A DNA stretch of 64,000 nucleotides, taken from the NCBI RefSeq assembly GCF_002021565.1, contig NZ_MSZX01000002.1:62027-126026 (forward strand), read 5' to 3'. A program made the position numbers and the translations under genes. How positions within the stretch are numbered: position 1 is the stretch's first letter; each line of letters starts with the position of its first letter. Under the pieces are notes generated by a model. That model ran no database searches and was not told the origin of the DNA. It saw only the letters and a list, made by a program, of their open reading frames with translations. The stretch is from Paenibacillus selenitireducens. Lineage in GTDB: Bacteria; Bacillota; Bacilli; Paenibacillales; Paenibacillaceae. Shown in pieces: positions 27,856 to 36,237 of the stretch.

Positions 27856-28692
27856 ATGATGGGAAAACAACGTATACGAAAAAAAAGACGCCGTCGAATT
27901 CAGAAACAGAACATTCCAATAGCGATTTTATCTTCGATTACAATTATATTGATTTTCGTATGGGGCGGACTGTACTGGAAGGAATCTACAAAGACAGCGC
28001 TCATTGATCCAACGGGAGAGTATGGATATAATTGGGAAGAGATGGAGGAATTACCTCAAATAGGTTCAAAGGATACAACGATCACACCGGTTGCGAGTGG
28101 CCAAGCAGGTGTACAACAAGTACCAGAAGGTGCTAAGCAGCCGGAAGCGGCCAAGCAGGAAATAAAGACAGAGCAGCCAGAAGCACCAACCAAGCAGGTA
28201 AAAGATAATGAGCAGCTGGAAGCAGCCAAGCTGACAAAAGGACCTGTGACGAAATCGAATGAGCAAAGCAAAGCGAAGTCAGATACGTCGAAGCAATCTG
28301 GAACATCAGACAGCATCGACACGAACTCCAAAACAAGTTCTCAGTCGGAAATCATAGCGTCTAAGGAATCTAAATATGAACAAGAATTGGTGAAGCTTAA
28401 GGCGAAAAGTATGAAGGATATGAATGTCATCTTAGAAGGAGCGGAGACGAGTATCCAGCAGCTAGATAAGACAAATCCTATCGAGGTTCAAGCTTGGCAA
28501 GACAAAATAACGAATGAGATATCCAATGCCGAATCTACATGTGAAAGGAATTATCTAGCTCTAATCCAATCAGCAGAAAAGGACTCTGTGTCTGCGAGTA
28601 AGATTGATGAGTGGACACTAACGTATAACGCGTTATACGTGAAGCTTCAAGATGAATCGAGAGCGAAGTTGCAAAATTTAATGGGGGAGTAA
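27856..28692 (+). CDS. Hypothetical single-pass membrane protein
   Basis: The 278-residue protein has a very basic N-terminus (RIRKKRRRRIQK), one membrane segment (about residues 20-42), then a low-complexity region rich in Lys, Glu, Gln, Ser and Thr (about 70-175) and a helical, probably coiled-coil C-terminal part. The topology is cytoplasmic tail in, long domain outside. No family was recognised. It follows the repeat-protein gene after an imperfect terminator and may be part of the same envelope module. GTGGTGAG precedes ATG 27856; ATG 27859 is also possible. Confidence 0.6.
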   Translation: MMGKQRIRKKRRRRIQKQNIPIAILSSITIILIFVWGGLYWKESTKTALIDPTGEYGYNWEEMEELPQIGSKDTTITPVASGQAGVQQVPEGAKQPEAAKQEIKTEQPEAPTKQVKDNEQLEAAKLTKGPVTKSNEQSKAKSDTSKQSGTSDSIDTNSKTSSQSEIIASKESKYEQELVKLKAKSMKDMNVILEGAETSIQQLDKTNPIEVQAWQDKITNEISNAESTCERNYLALIQSAEKDSVSASKIDEWTLTYNALYVKLQDESRAKLQNLMGE

Positions 28693-28693
28693 T

Positions 28694-29050
28694 TTAATGA
28701 TCCTTTGGTAAGCTGCGATCACGGATCACACGTTCGAGCAATACACGAATGAGGTCCAGATCGTCTTTTTCCAAAGGAATCCCATCCCAATGAAGTTGTT
28801 TGTAATTTAAATATTCTTTTGCATTATGATTTAATTCTTCTGGTGGCTCAGGATAATCAGTAAGCCCAAGAAGATAATCCGCTGACGTACGAAGTTTCCG
28901 AGATATAGTATGTATGGATTCTAATGTTGGTTGGCGGTACCCCGATTCATAACCTGCGTAGGTACTCTTTGCAACTCCAACGAAATCGGCTACTTCTTGC
29001 ATGGTCAATTTTCTATCTTTACGCAATTGTTTAAGTCGCTTCGCGAACAT
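28694..29050 (-). CDS. XRE-family transcriptional regulator
   Basis: The 118-residue protein has an N-terminal helix-turn-helix of the Cro/C1 type (about residues 5-58): LKQLRKDRKLTMQEVADFVG, KSTYAGYESGYRQP, LRTSADYLLGLTD. The C-terminal part (HWDGIPLEKDDLDLI) resembles that of SinR/ImmR-like regulators. It converges on the membrane-protein gene, with one base between the two stops. Its location beside the EPS locus is compatible with a SinR-like role, but its targets are unknown. ATG is preceded by GAGGGGGG. Confidence 0.85.
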   Translation of the reverse strand: MFAKRLKQLRKDRKLTMQEVADFVGVAKSTYAGYESGYRQPTLESIHTISRKLRTSADYLLGLTDYPEPPEELNHNAKEYLNYKQLHWDGIPLEKDDLDLIRVLLERVIRDRSLPKDH

Positions 29051-29190
29051 CCCCAGGCCCCCCTCTTATACACAGAATACCACTTTCGTTAAGTGAGATA
29101 CTTATGTATAGCCCATTCAATTAAATGCAACCATAATTATAGCATGTTACCTAGACGTGTGCACAATGAAGAGTAAATTAATTAATACCC

Positions 29191-29226
29191 AAAAAAATCC
29201 CCAGCCGTTAATAGGGCTGGGGATTT
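29191..29226 (-). terminator. Terminator of the NifU-like gene
   Basis: AAATCCCCAGCC pairs with GGCTGGGGATTT around a seven-base loop. On the minus strand it runs into seven Ts. Confidence 0.9.
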
Positions 29227-29239
29227 TAAATTAAAACAT

Positions 29240-29485
29240 TTAGAATACTTGAACGACCTCTTGCACGCCTTCAACCTCTTCAACCAATGCGCGCTCGATA
29301 CCTGCTTTTAATGTAATTGTGGAACTTGGGCAGCTGCCGCAAGCACCCATCAATTTCAATTTCACGATACCGTCTTCGACGTCAACGAGTTCAACGTCAC
29401 CGCCATCACGTTGTAAGAACGGACGAAGTTTATCTAGAACTTCAAGCACTTCATCATACATGTTTGTCGTAGTATTTTCACTCAT
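29240..29485 (-). CDS. NifU-like Fe-S scaffold protein (YutI type)
   Basis: The 81-residue protein is a single NifU C-terminal domain. It carries the Fe-S binding CxxC (GACGSCPSS; Cys49, Cys52) near its middle and [15 protein letters not shown] at the start. Such proteins carry or deliver [4Fe-4S] clusters. Starting at the ATG at 29485 (minus strand) is supported by AAGGAG 9 bp upstream. It is divergent from yuzB, the same neighbour as in B. subtilis. Confidence 0.9.
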   Translation of the reverse strand: MSENTTTNMYDEVLEVLDKLRPFLQRDGGDVELVDVEDGIVKLKLMGACGSCPSSTITLKAGIERALVEEVEGVQEVVQVF

Positions 29486-29563
29486 TTGCTTCAACTCCTT
29501 TCTCACCTTATTATAGTATAAAGAAGTTCAAATTTAAATGGCTAAACGAGTAGGTGACTTCGA

Positions 29564-29797
29564 ATGCGTCCAATTATTGAATTTTGTGCCGGCAATATGC
29601 ATCATGGAACCGATCACGTGATGAAGAACCTACAAGGCGATCCCGCCTATGAGGTCATTGAATACGGCTGTTTAGGGAATTGTGGTGAATGCTACTTATT
29701 CCCATTCGCATACGTTAACGGCGAGATTACAGCCGCAGAAACTGCAGATAAATTATATGATGCCATTATACAAATGATCCGTTCCTACGAACAATGA
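29564..29797 (+). CDS. yuzB: YuzB family protein (DUF1450)
   Basis: The 77-residue protein has four cysteines, including IEYGCLGNCGECYLFPFA, a conserved cluster that suggests metal or Fe-S binding. Length and sequence match YuzB of Bacillales. Its function is not known. It lies between nifU-like and yutJ genes, the same company as in B. subtilis, which supports a link with Fe-S or redox metabolism. Confidence 0.88.
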   Translation: MRPIIEFCAGNMHHGTDHVMKNLQGDPAYEVIEYGCLGNCGECYLFPFAYVNGEITAAETADKLYDAIIQMIRSYEQ

Positions 29798-29817
29798 GTA
29801 AGATAAAAGCTTCGACC

Positions 29818-30879
29818 TTATCCGAAATGATGCTTGGATCTCCACAGAACGCCCATTTTCAATAAACGCGGCACTCTTCCTTTCATTGTACGATTACCCA
29901 TAAGACCAAAACCAGATTTTTTACCCAGTGAACCAAGTGTTCCTTTTAGTTTCATCTGACCCAGCTTCGGCACTTCATTCTTCCATAAGGCTTGTACGAC
30001 TTCTGCGACTTGTTCGCCTTGTGCTCCAGCAGCTTGAGCGCTAGGAGAGAAAGAGAGGCTGGCACAATCGCCAACAACGTACACGTCTTTGTGGTTCGGA
30101 ATTTGGAAGTGATCGTTGAGCAGCACACGCCCTTGTTTATCTTTGGCCACATCTAAATCTTGAACGAGCTTCACGGGCTGAATTCCGGCGGTCCATACCG
30201 TCACATCACTGTAAATCACGCCGCTCTGGTGGATAATGCCGCCTTGTTCAATCTGCTGCGTTGAAATATGGGAGCTTAGATCGACATGATGTTCATGGAA
30301 CCATTCCGACACGAAAGAGGACAGCTTTTCAGGAAATGCCGAGAGAACGCGAGGACCGCGGTCAATGATACGAATATTCAGATCCGGCCTGCTCTCACGA
30401 AGCTCTGCTGCAACTTCAACGCCGCTAAGGCCTCCACCCATAATATTGACATGTCCGTATGGTTTAATATCATTCAATTTCTGGTAGGTACTGCGCGTGC
30501 TAGATAAAGACTGGATACTCTCCGTAAATTGCTCAGCACCGGTAATGCCATGGTAATTGTCCGTACAACCAAGAGCGATAACCAGTTGATCATAAGGAAT
30601 AACTTCTTCTTCGTTCAAATATATAAGTTTGCCCTGTAAATCGATGCGCGTGATATCCCCGTATTTCAATTCAATTCGCGGATCTGTCGGAAAGGCAACG
30701 CGAATCTGAAGATCAGATGCAGTTCCTGCTGCCAGTGCGTAATACTCAGTCTTTAGTCCTTGATAAGGCTGGCGATCAATTAACATGAGGGATGTATCTA
30801 TTGGTAGTTCCCCTTCAAGCAATCGATTAGCAACTGCAAGGCCGCCGTAGCCTCCGCCCAGGATGACAAAATTTTTCAT
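29818..30879 (-). CDS. yutJ: NAD(P)/FAD-dependent oxidoreductase (YutJ, NDH-2-like)
   Basis: The 353-residue flavoprotein has an N-terminal FAD-binding GGGYGG motif, the second dinucleotide site MGGGLSGVEVAAEL, and the FAD-binding VYVVGDCAS. It belongs to the type II NADH dehydrogenase family in its YutJ branch. That branch ends with basic residues but lacks an obvious membrane-anchoring helix. The electron acceptor is unknown. It converges with yuzB, and its start is the ATG at 30879 (minus strand) behind GGGGAGAG. Confidence 0.85.
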   Translation of the reverse strand: MKNFVILGGGYGGLAVANRLLEGELPIDTSLMLIDRQPYQGLKTEYYALAAGTASDLQIRVAFPTDPRIELKYGDITRIDLQGKLIYLNEEEVIPYDQLVIALGCTDNYHGITGAEQFTESIQSLSSTRSTYQKLNDIKPYGHVNIMGGGLSGVEVAAELRESRPDLNIRIIDRGPRVLSAFPEKLSSFVSEWFHEHHVDLSSHISTQQIEQGGIIHQSGVIYSDVTVWTAGIQPVKLVQDLDVAKDKQGRVLLNDHFQIPNHKDVYVVGDCASLSFSPSAQAAGAQGEQVAEVVQALWKNEVPKLGQMKLKGTLGSLGKKSGFGLMGNRTMKGRVPRLLKMGVLWRSKHHFG

Positions 30880-30925
30880 GAGTAACTCTCTCCCCGTATG
30901 CCCCGATTAAATGAGGGTGATGTTC

Positions 30926-32032
30926 TTATTCATATACTTTAATTTCATTATAGAAGGTATCCCGTTCAACCGGAATGCGTCCAGCACCTTTAATTAACCA
31001 AGTCAGTTCTGCACGAGTAAGACCTTCCGGTGTAAGTGCGCCAGCGGCATGACTGATACGTTCTTTTACAATCGTCCCGTGGGCATCCGATGCGCCGAAC
31101 GTTAATGCCATTTGCGTGAGCTGCGTGCCAATATTAATGAAATAGGCTTTGATATGTTGAATGTTATCCAGCATTAATCGGCTGATCGCAATGGTCTTCA
31201 AGTCTTCAAAGGCCGAGTTCCGACGGCGAATATCAGCAGATTTACTCTTAGGCTGCATGGATAGCGGGATAAATACCATAAATCCGTTCGTCTCATCCTG
31301 CAAGTCACGAATTTGAAGCATATGGCGAACCCGATCCTCATGGCTTTCAATGGATCCGTATAACATCGTTGTATGTGTTTTGAGACCTAATTGGTGAGCA
31401 ACGCGGTGTACTTCAAGATAGCGATCCACGTTTGCTTTATCGACATGCATTTTCTCCCGGTATTGATCGGATAGAATTTCGGCACCGCCGCCTGTTAAGG
31501 TTTGGAGCCCCGCATCCATCAATTGGCGCAGCACCTCTGCAATACTTAACCCGCTGATCCGTGTGAAAAAGTCAATTTCTGCCGCTGTATAAGCTTTTAG
31601 CGTAACATCTGGGTATTTCTCATGCAAAGCGCGAAGGGAGTCTACATAGTATTGGAACGGAACATGTTGATTATGCCCTCCTACGATATGGAACTCACGA
31701 ACGCCAGGATGAATATGTTGATCGACATAAGCAATCATTTCTTCGGCTGACAGGGTATAAGCACCTTCATCGCCAGCGTCCTTGCGGAAGTTACAGAATG
31801 CGCAGCGTGACTCGCAGACATTCGTGAAATAAAGACTCATATTCTCGATAAAATATACTTTCTTCCCATTCTTTCTTAAATTAACTTCATTAGCCAGTTG
31901 ACCAATGGTTAGAATGTCGTCACTTTCATACAAGTAAACGCCATCTTCAAGATCAAGACGCTGTCCATTTTGTACTTTCTCAATGATTTTCGCCATGCGT
32001 TGATCGGTACTGCTCGTTACCAAGGTAGACAT
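30926..32032 (-). CDS. mqnE: Aminofutalosine synthase MqnE (menaquinone futalosine pathway)
   Basis: MqnE is a radical SAM enzyme that joins an adenosyl radical to a chorismate-derived substrate, giving aminofutalosine on the way to menaquinone. The 368-residue protein has the radical SAM motif CESRCAFC (Cys73, Cys77, Cys80) in NMSLYFTNVCESRCAFCNF, and length and flanking sequence fit MqnE rather than MqnC. AGGAGG precedes the ATG. B. subtilis uses the classical Men pathway, whereas the futalosine route occurs in Paenibacillaceae. No other mqn gene lies in the window. Confidence 0.9.
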   Translation of the reverse strand: MSTLVTSSTDQRMAKIIEKVQNGQRLDLEDGVYLYESDDILTIGQLANEVNLRKNGKKVYFIENMSLYFTNVCESRCAFCNFRKDAGDEGAYTLSAEEMIAYVDQHIHPGVREFHIVGGHNQHVPFQYYVDSLRALHEKYPDVTLKAYTAAEIDFFTRISGLSIAEVLRQLMDAGLQTLTGGGAEILSDQYREKMHVDKANVDRYLEVHRVAHQLGLKTHTTMLYGSIESHEDRVRHMLQIRDLQDETNGFMVFIPLSMQPKSKSADIRRRNSAFEDLKTIAISRLMLDNIQHIKAYFINIGTQLTQMALTFGASDAHGTIVKERISHAAGALTPEGLTRAELTWLIKGAGRIPVERDTFYNEIKVYE

Positions 32033-32257
32033 AATTCTGATCCTCCTTATGTGATTAGAATTCCAAAGCGTTATACATCCTATGTTGCAATTTGTATGTG
32101 AATTTTCTTACAAGCTAGAACATTAAAGCCTAAAAATTTCATTAAAAAATGACCAAAAATTGTCCGGTCGTACACTCATTATAAACCTCCTGTCTGAGCT
32201 GGGCAAGAGAATGTGACAAAAAAAGTAAAACTGAAAGAGGGGGAGGTCGGTTCCCAC

Positions 32258-32286
32258 TTGTGACGATTTGCGTAGTTATGTATACT
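32258..32286 (+). promoter_or_regulatory. SigA promoter of the erpA-like gene
   Basis: TTGTGA (32258-32263) and TATACT (32281-32286) are 17 bp apart, about 44 bp ahead of the start codon. Confidence 0.75.
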
Positions 32287-32329
32287 GAAGATACAGTGAA
32301 AGTTATAGTTACTGAAGGAGGGAAATCCC

Positions 32330-32689
32330 ATGATTCATATTAGTGATACAGCAGTTGAAAAAATACAAGAGATGCTTGCTCAGGAAGAAATCCCGAACAT
32401 GTTCTTGCGTCTAGGCGTGCAAGCTGGAGGATGCAGCGGTTTTACGTACGGTATGGGCTTCGATGATGAGCAGCACTACGATGATAAAGTATTTGAAATT
32501 AAAGGCTTAAAGGTTGTTGTTGAAGGCGAGAGCATTCAGTATCTTGACGGTCTTGAAATCGATTTTGAAGAATCCGGCATGTCGGGTGGTTTTACCATCA
32601 ATAATCCGAATGCAACAGCAACATGTGGATGTGGTTCATCGTTCCGTACAGCGAAGGATGCAGGTAAACCAGCTCCGGAACAATGCTAA
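32330..32689 (+). CDS. erpA: HesB/IscA-family Fe-S cluster carrier (ErpA/YutM)
   Basis: The 119-residue A-type carrier has the three conserved cysteines: Cys35 in GGCSGF, and Cys99 and Cys101 in TCGCGSSF. These proteins receive clusters from a scaffold and pass them to apoproteins. GGAGGG lies 8 bp before ATG 32330. It stands alone between a good promoter and a terminator, and near the NifU-like gene, so both belong to Fe-S assembly. Confidence 0.9.
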   Translation: MIHISDTAVEKIQEMLAQEEIPNMFLRLGVQAGGCSGFTYGMGFDDEQHYDDKVFEIKGLKVVVEGESIQYLDGLEIDFEESGMSGGFTINNPNATATCGCGSSFRTAKDAGKPAPEQC

Positions 32690-32710
32690 CGAACGCGATG
32701 CGAAAATAGA

Positions 32711-32761
32711 AAACCTCCTGGAAGGGTGCCGTCGATCAGCATCCAATCCAGGAGGTTTTTA
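32711..32761. terminator. Bidirectional terminator between erpA and cidB
   Basis: AAACCTCCTGGA pairs with TCCAGGAGGTTT around a 24-base loop, with TTTTTA on the plus strand. A-rich sequence on the left could serve minus-strand transcripts from cidB. Confidence 0.8.
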
Positions 32762-32781
32762 TTGTGAAGAAAAACATGGAG

Positions 32782-33459
32782 TTATAAGTAGGTCATTAAC
32801 CAGGGGGCAATCCCTAGCGTCAAGAAAGCAGACAAGATCATGGAGATGGTTGCTATTGCCCCGGAGACGTCGCTAAGGTCCAAAGCTTTACGAGTTCCGG
32901 CGTTGTGTGCACTCGTGCCAAGCAAGACGCCTTTGGCGATATCATTGCGAATGCGTAAAGTTCGAATGACGAGCGGGCCGATCGTCATGCCAAGCAATCC
33001 CGTAATCAGAACGATGACCGCTGTAATGGACGAAATCGCACCAATTTGGTTCGAGACGACGATTGCGATCGCGGTTGTCGTTGAACGCAGCATGAGGCTC
33101 GACATCAAGGAGCTGTTCAAGTGAAGCAGGTGAGCAATACCTAGTGAAGCTAGGAATCCCATAACTGAACCGCCAAGCGTCCCAACGATCACTTTGACAG
33201 CATGCTGTTTCAGAACATTGAAGTTTTTATATAAAGGAACCGCAAGCGCAACCGTTGCTGGCCCCACCATATTCGTGAGCCATTTACCACCCGTGTTGTA
33301 AGCATCATAGGAGATATCTGCTTTGACAAGGATAAAGATCAGAATCAATGGCGTAACAAGCAGTGGAGACAATAGGACAATCGGTTTGATCTGATACAAC
33401 CGTTTGGATCCCCAATAAATGAGGACGGTCAGCAATAAGTAAGCGATCGCTGTTATCAT
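32782..33459 (-). CDS. cidB: CidB/LrgB family membrane protein
   Basis: The 225-residue protein has about seven membrane segments and the LrgB signatures (NMVGPATVALAVPLY, LLGTSAHNAGTRKAL). It pairs with the CidA-like product; the two genes overlap by 4 bp. These holin-like systems affect murein hydrolase activity, or pyruvate and by-product transport (PftAB in B. subtilis). The choice of CidB over LrgB rests on the divergent LysR regulator. Confidence 0.85.
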   Translation of the reverse strand: MITAIAYLLLTVLIYWGSKRLYQIKPIVLLSPLLVTPLILIFILVKADISYDAYNTGGKWLTNMVGPATVALAVPLYKNFNVLKQHAVKVIVGTLGGSVMGFLASLGIAHLLHLNSSLMSSLMLRSTTTAIAIVVSNQIGAISSITAVIVLITGLLGMTIGPLVIRTLRIRNDIAKGVLLGTSAHNAGTRKALDLSDVSGAIATISMILSAFLTLGIAPWLMTYL

Positions 33460-33833
33460 CCTTCATTCCGCTCCTTTTGGCGTCCGAATAACAAGGGAAG
33501 CATGCCTGCTGTCATCATGACGATTAGGGTACTTACGAGAATGACGACAAGTATACTCCAGCCATTGGTCATCATTAAATCTTTGAATTTGATAATCCCC
33601 GCAGCAGCTGGGATAAAGAATAACAGCATCTCAGCGAGCAGCCAATTGGATCCGCGTTCGATCCAGGTTAGCTTGATTACGCCAGTCTGTAGAAGAATGA
33701 AGATCAGGACCAGTCCTAATATACTTCCCGGTATGGGAAGATGTAAGGCCTGTGCTGCTTGATCCATAATGAAATATACCGCGTAGAGGAAGCCTATTTG
33801 TAATACAGCAATACTGAATTTTTTGATCGACAT
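33456..33833 (-). CDS. cidA: CidA/LrgA family holin-like protein
   Basis: The 125-residue protein has four membrane segments and the family motif LPIPGSILGLVLIFILL; the pattern LLFFIPAAAGII is also typical. The start ATG at 33833 (minus strand) is supported by AGAAGGA upstream; a longer reading frame to 33890 lacks such a site. On the minus strand a TATACT lies at 33892-33897. It should be regulated by the divergent LysR protein. Confidence 0.87.
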   Translation of the reverse strand: MSIKKFSIAVLQIGFLYAVYFIMDQAAQALHLPIPGSILGLVLIFILLQTGVIKLTWIERGSNWLLAEMLLFFIPAAAGIIKFKDLMMTNGWSILVVILVSTLIVMMTAGMLPLLFGRQKERNEG

Positions 33834-33971
33834 GGTGATCCTTCTCTCGTGCAAATATGAAATGTAAAGGAATGAAATGTTTTCATACAAAGTATACGGC
33901 TGTTAAGGCTATAGGTAAAATACATATGTAGAATGTCAGTTATTCCATTTTGGAATAGATGGGAGGAACCG

Positions 33972-34874
33972 ATGGATATTCGTCATCTTCAATATTTTAT
34001 CGAAGTGGCACTCACGGGGAGTTTTACCAAGGCTGCGGAAACGCTGCGTGTCAGTCAACCAACGATCAGTAAAGTGGTCAAAGATATGGAAGAAGAGTTA
34101 GGTATCTTATTATTCAATCGTACGGGAAAAAAAGCGGAATTGACGAATGAAGGTCAGATGATTTTTAACCAGGCCAAAGATATCGTGAATTCCTTCGATA
34201 ACCTTTCGTCCGCATTAAGCCAAGCAACGCATTTGGTGAAAGGAAAGCTTCGAATAGGTCTGCCTCCCATGGCCGGAGCGGGGTACTTTCCAGAAGTGAT
34301 TGGACAATTCCACGAACGTTATCCAGGGATTATGCTGGAGCTTATCGAGTACGGAGCTAGAAAAATTGCCGAGGATATTGAGAATGGGGCGCTTGATATC
34401 GGCGTTGTCTTATTGCCTACCAAACATGATGTGTATCATTCCATTCCGATTGCGGACGAAAAATTGAAGTTGATTGTGCATTCAGAGCATCGCCTAGCGG
34501 CACAAACGGAGGTCTCGTTATCGGAACTCGCAGCGGAAGCCTTTATTATCTTCCGTGAGGATTTCTCGCTGCATGAACGTATCATATCGGCATGTATCAG
34601 CTCCGGGTTCCAACCACGTGTGGTATGTGAAAGCTCGCAATGGGATTTTATTGGCAATTTAGTTGCGGCGAAGCTGGGGATCGCATTGCTGCCAGAGAAT
34701 ATCTGCCGTCAGATGAATCCGGAGCGAATTGCCACCTTGTCGCTTGTTCAGCCGGAAATTCCATGGAAGCTCGCGTTTATTTGGCGGAAAGATGTATATC
34801 TCTCATTCGCAGCCAAAGAATGGATTCGCTTCGTACAGACGATTTATCCAAACAAAGAAGGCTTTCTCCCATGA
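33972..34874 (+). CDS. cidR: LysR-family regulator, CidR/YwbI type
   Basis: The 300-residue protein has an N-terminal winged HTH (MDIRHLQYFIEVALTGSFTKAAE, ISKVVKDMEEELG), then a periplasmic-binding-like effector domain. It is divergent from cidAB, the usual arrangement for CidR, which activates cidAB in response to acetate or pyruvate metabolism in staphylococci and Bacillus. ATG 33972 is chosen because GGGAGGA lies just upstream. The intergenic region has a TACATATGTA palindrome (33921-33930) as a possible operator. The terminator stem overlaps its stop codon. Confidence 0.85.
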   Translation: MDIRHLQYFIEVALTGSFTKAAETLRVSQPTISKVVKDMEEELGILLFNRTGKKAELTNEGQMIFNQAKDIVNSFDNLSSALSQATHLVKGKLRIGLPPMAGAGYFPEVIGQFHERYPGIMLELIEYGARKIAEDIENGALDIGVVLLPTKHDVYHSIPIADEKLKLIVHSEHRLAAQTEVSLSELAAEAFIIFREDFSLHERIISACISSGFQPRVVCESSQWDFIGNLVAAKLGIALLPENICRQMNPERIATLSLVQPEIPWKLAFIWRKDVYLSFAAKEWIRFVQTIYPNKEGFLP

Positions 34875-34887
34875 GGAGAAAGCCTTT
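34858..34887 (+). terminator. Terminator overlapping the cidR stop codon
   Basis: AAGGCTTTCTC pairs with GAGAAAGCCTT. The TGA stop sits in the loop, and only a short T-rich tail follows (TAATTATG), so efficiency may be moderate. Confidence 0.65.
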
Positions 34888-34923
34888 AATTATGTATTTT
34901 CTATCACATCAGAACGTATTTTC

Positions 34924-35124
34924 TTATAAAAATTTCATATTCAGCATGGCGTAAATCATTCCTGTTGCCAGAACGGCAAAAGTGACGAATGCGGTACCGA
35001 TACCGCGTTTACGATCTATCAACATCTTTACACCTACGATAAAGATGGCGATGGTCACGAGTGCCAGAATGATCGCCATGGCGTAATAGCTAATGGAGTA
35101 TAGCCCTTGTACGAATTGTTCCAC
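34924..35124 (-). CDS. Hypothetical small membrane protein
   Basis: A 66-residue protein with two hydrophobic helices (about residues 15-37 and 42-62) joined by a short basic loop (DRKRG). No family was recognised. Start GTG at 35124 (minus strand) lies about 10 bp after GAAAGGGG; an ATG just upstream is out of frame. It converges with cidR and diverges from the YheC/D gene. Confidence 0.6.
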   Translation of the reverse strand: MEQFVQGLYSISYYAMAIILALVTIAIFIVGVKMLIDRKRGIGTAFVTFAVLATGMIYAMLNMKFL

Positions 35125-35288
35125 GATGCATGTGCCCCTTTCCTAAAATATGTAACAGATATCCTTATCATATCTTGAATTTTAGGATTTATCTATCTAA
35201 ATTCAGGCATTCGCCGAGGACAAACATACAAGAGGTATGCCCTTTGATTGAGTATGTATATGTATACTCTTAGAAAGGGGATAGCGGA

Positions 35289-35954
35289 ATGGCTGGAAGA
35301 AGGCTGGCTAACAAGTGGTTAAAGACTGCCGTGCTTTTATCCGACCCCACAATAGCCCAACATATACCTCAGACTCGACGGTATAATGCTGCCAATCTGA
35401 GATCTATGTTATCGCAATTCGGCATGGTTGTCATAAAACCAATTGTTGGCGGGGGAGGTTACGGGGTCATCAAAGTCACCAAGGAAGGGGGGACTTATGC
35501 GTACACGGCCATGTCACGTCGCCGCTCTTTCTCCAGTTTCAATGGAATGTTCCACGGATTAAGTGCAGTGAAGAAGAGACGCAAATACATTATTCAACGG
35601 GGTATACACCTAGCTAAAATAGGAGGACGGCCGATCGATTATCGTGTGAAGGTCGTGAAGGTTGGAAGTCAGTATTGGGAAGTACGTTCGATGGTCGGCC
35701 GTTTGGCGCGGCGAGGATTATTCGTGACGAACTTGTGCAAAGGCGGGTCGAGGTTAACAGCAGCTCAGGGAATAAGAGGATCCTTTTCAAGTAGTATGGT
35801 AAAAGTGAAAAAGAATGAAATGCGGCACTTAACGGTGTTGTCGACGACGAAGCTCGAAAGAAGGTTCCCTGGGTTAGGAGAACTAGGATTTGATTATGGA
35901 ATCGACTTAAATGGTAAAATATGGATATTTGAAGTGAATACTCGTCCGCAATAA
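35289..35954 (+). CDS. Short YheC/YheD-family ATP-grasp protein
   Basis: The 221-residue protein matches the ATP-grasp part of the YheC/YheD endospore coat-associated family. It has the N-terminal lysine/glycine-rich ATP loop (VVIKPIVGGGGYGVIKV), the central DYRVKVV, and the C-terminal metal-binding EVNTRPQ. Full YheC/D proteins are about 350-450 residues; the N-terminal third is missing here. A good AAAGGGG lies 8-9 bp before ATG 35289, so this looks like a short form rather than a fragment. An imperfect 20-bp palindrome (GAGTAT...ATACTC, 35253-35272) lies upstream. Confidence 0.75.
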   Translation: MAGRRLANKWLKTAVLLSDPTIAQHIPQTRRYNAANLRSMLSQFGMVVIKPIVGGGGYGVIKVTKEGGTYAYTAMSRRRSFSSFNGMFHGLSAVKKRRKYIIQRGIHLAKIGGRPIDYRVKVVKVGSQYWEVRSMVGRLARRGLFVTNLCKGGSRLTAAQGIRGSFSSSMVKVKKNEMRHLTVLSTTKLERRFPGLGELGFDYGIDLNGKIWIFEVNTRPQ

Positions 35955-36056
35955 AGGAAGCTTCTTCTCTCTATCTACCATATTATATGATAGTTTTAAT
36001 TATTGGTGATAGGCATTCTAATAGAAGTTTTTTATAGAGCTTTCCGGTTACAAGCC

Positions 36057-36156
36057 TGTGAATAACTATTATCCACATGTTAAATAGCGTGAAAACACGT
36101 TATTTTTAGGTTGTTAACAAATTACTCACAGGATCTCCACAAGTGTTTGTGGATAA
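36057..36156. promoter_or_regulatory. DnaA-box cluster upstream of sda
   Basis: Three perfect DnaA boxes (TTATNCACA) lie in 100 bp: TGTGAATAA at 36057-36065 (minus), TTATCCACA at 36069-36077 (plus) and TGTGGATAA at 36148-36156 (minus). A one-mismatch box, TTACTCACA, is at 36122-36130. The last perfect box ends 9 bp before the -35 of the sda promoter. B. subtilis sda is controlled by DnaA in the same way. Confidence 0.85.
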
Positions 36157-36165
36157 CCGGAACGC

Positions 36166-36194
36166 TTGTTCTCTTCAAAAGGAGCGTGTATAGT
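36166..36194 (+). promoter_or_regulatory. SigA promoter of sda
   Basis: TTGTTC (36166-36171) and TATAGT (36189-36194) are 17 bp apart. The promoter sits between the DnaA boxes and the sda start codon. Confidence 0.7.
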
Positions 36195-36237
36195 AGTAAT
36201 CAACAACAGGTAAAATTAGTAAAAAGGAGCATGTGTC

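Noticed and set aside
28694-29050. Prophage repressor
   Set aside because: Although XRE-type, no integrase, excisionase or other phage gene lies near it.
32514-32876. 120-codon frame overlapping erpA and the terminator
   Set aside because: Out of frame with erpA and read through a perfect terminator; Arg-rich translation.
36057-36156. A chromosomal replication origin
   Set aside because: DnaA boxes are few, there is no AT-rich unwinding element or dnaA/dnaN nearby, and the cluster sits at the sda promoter, which explains it.
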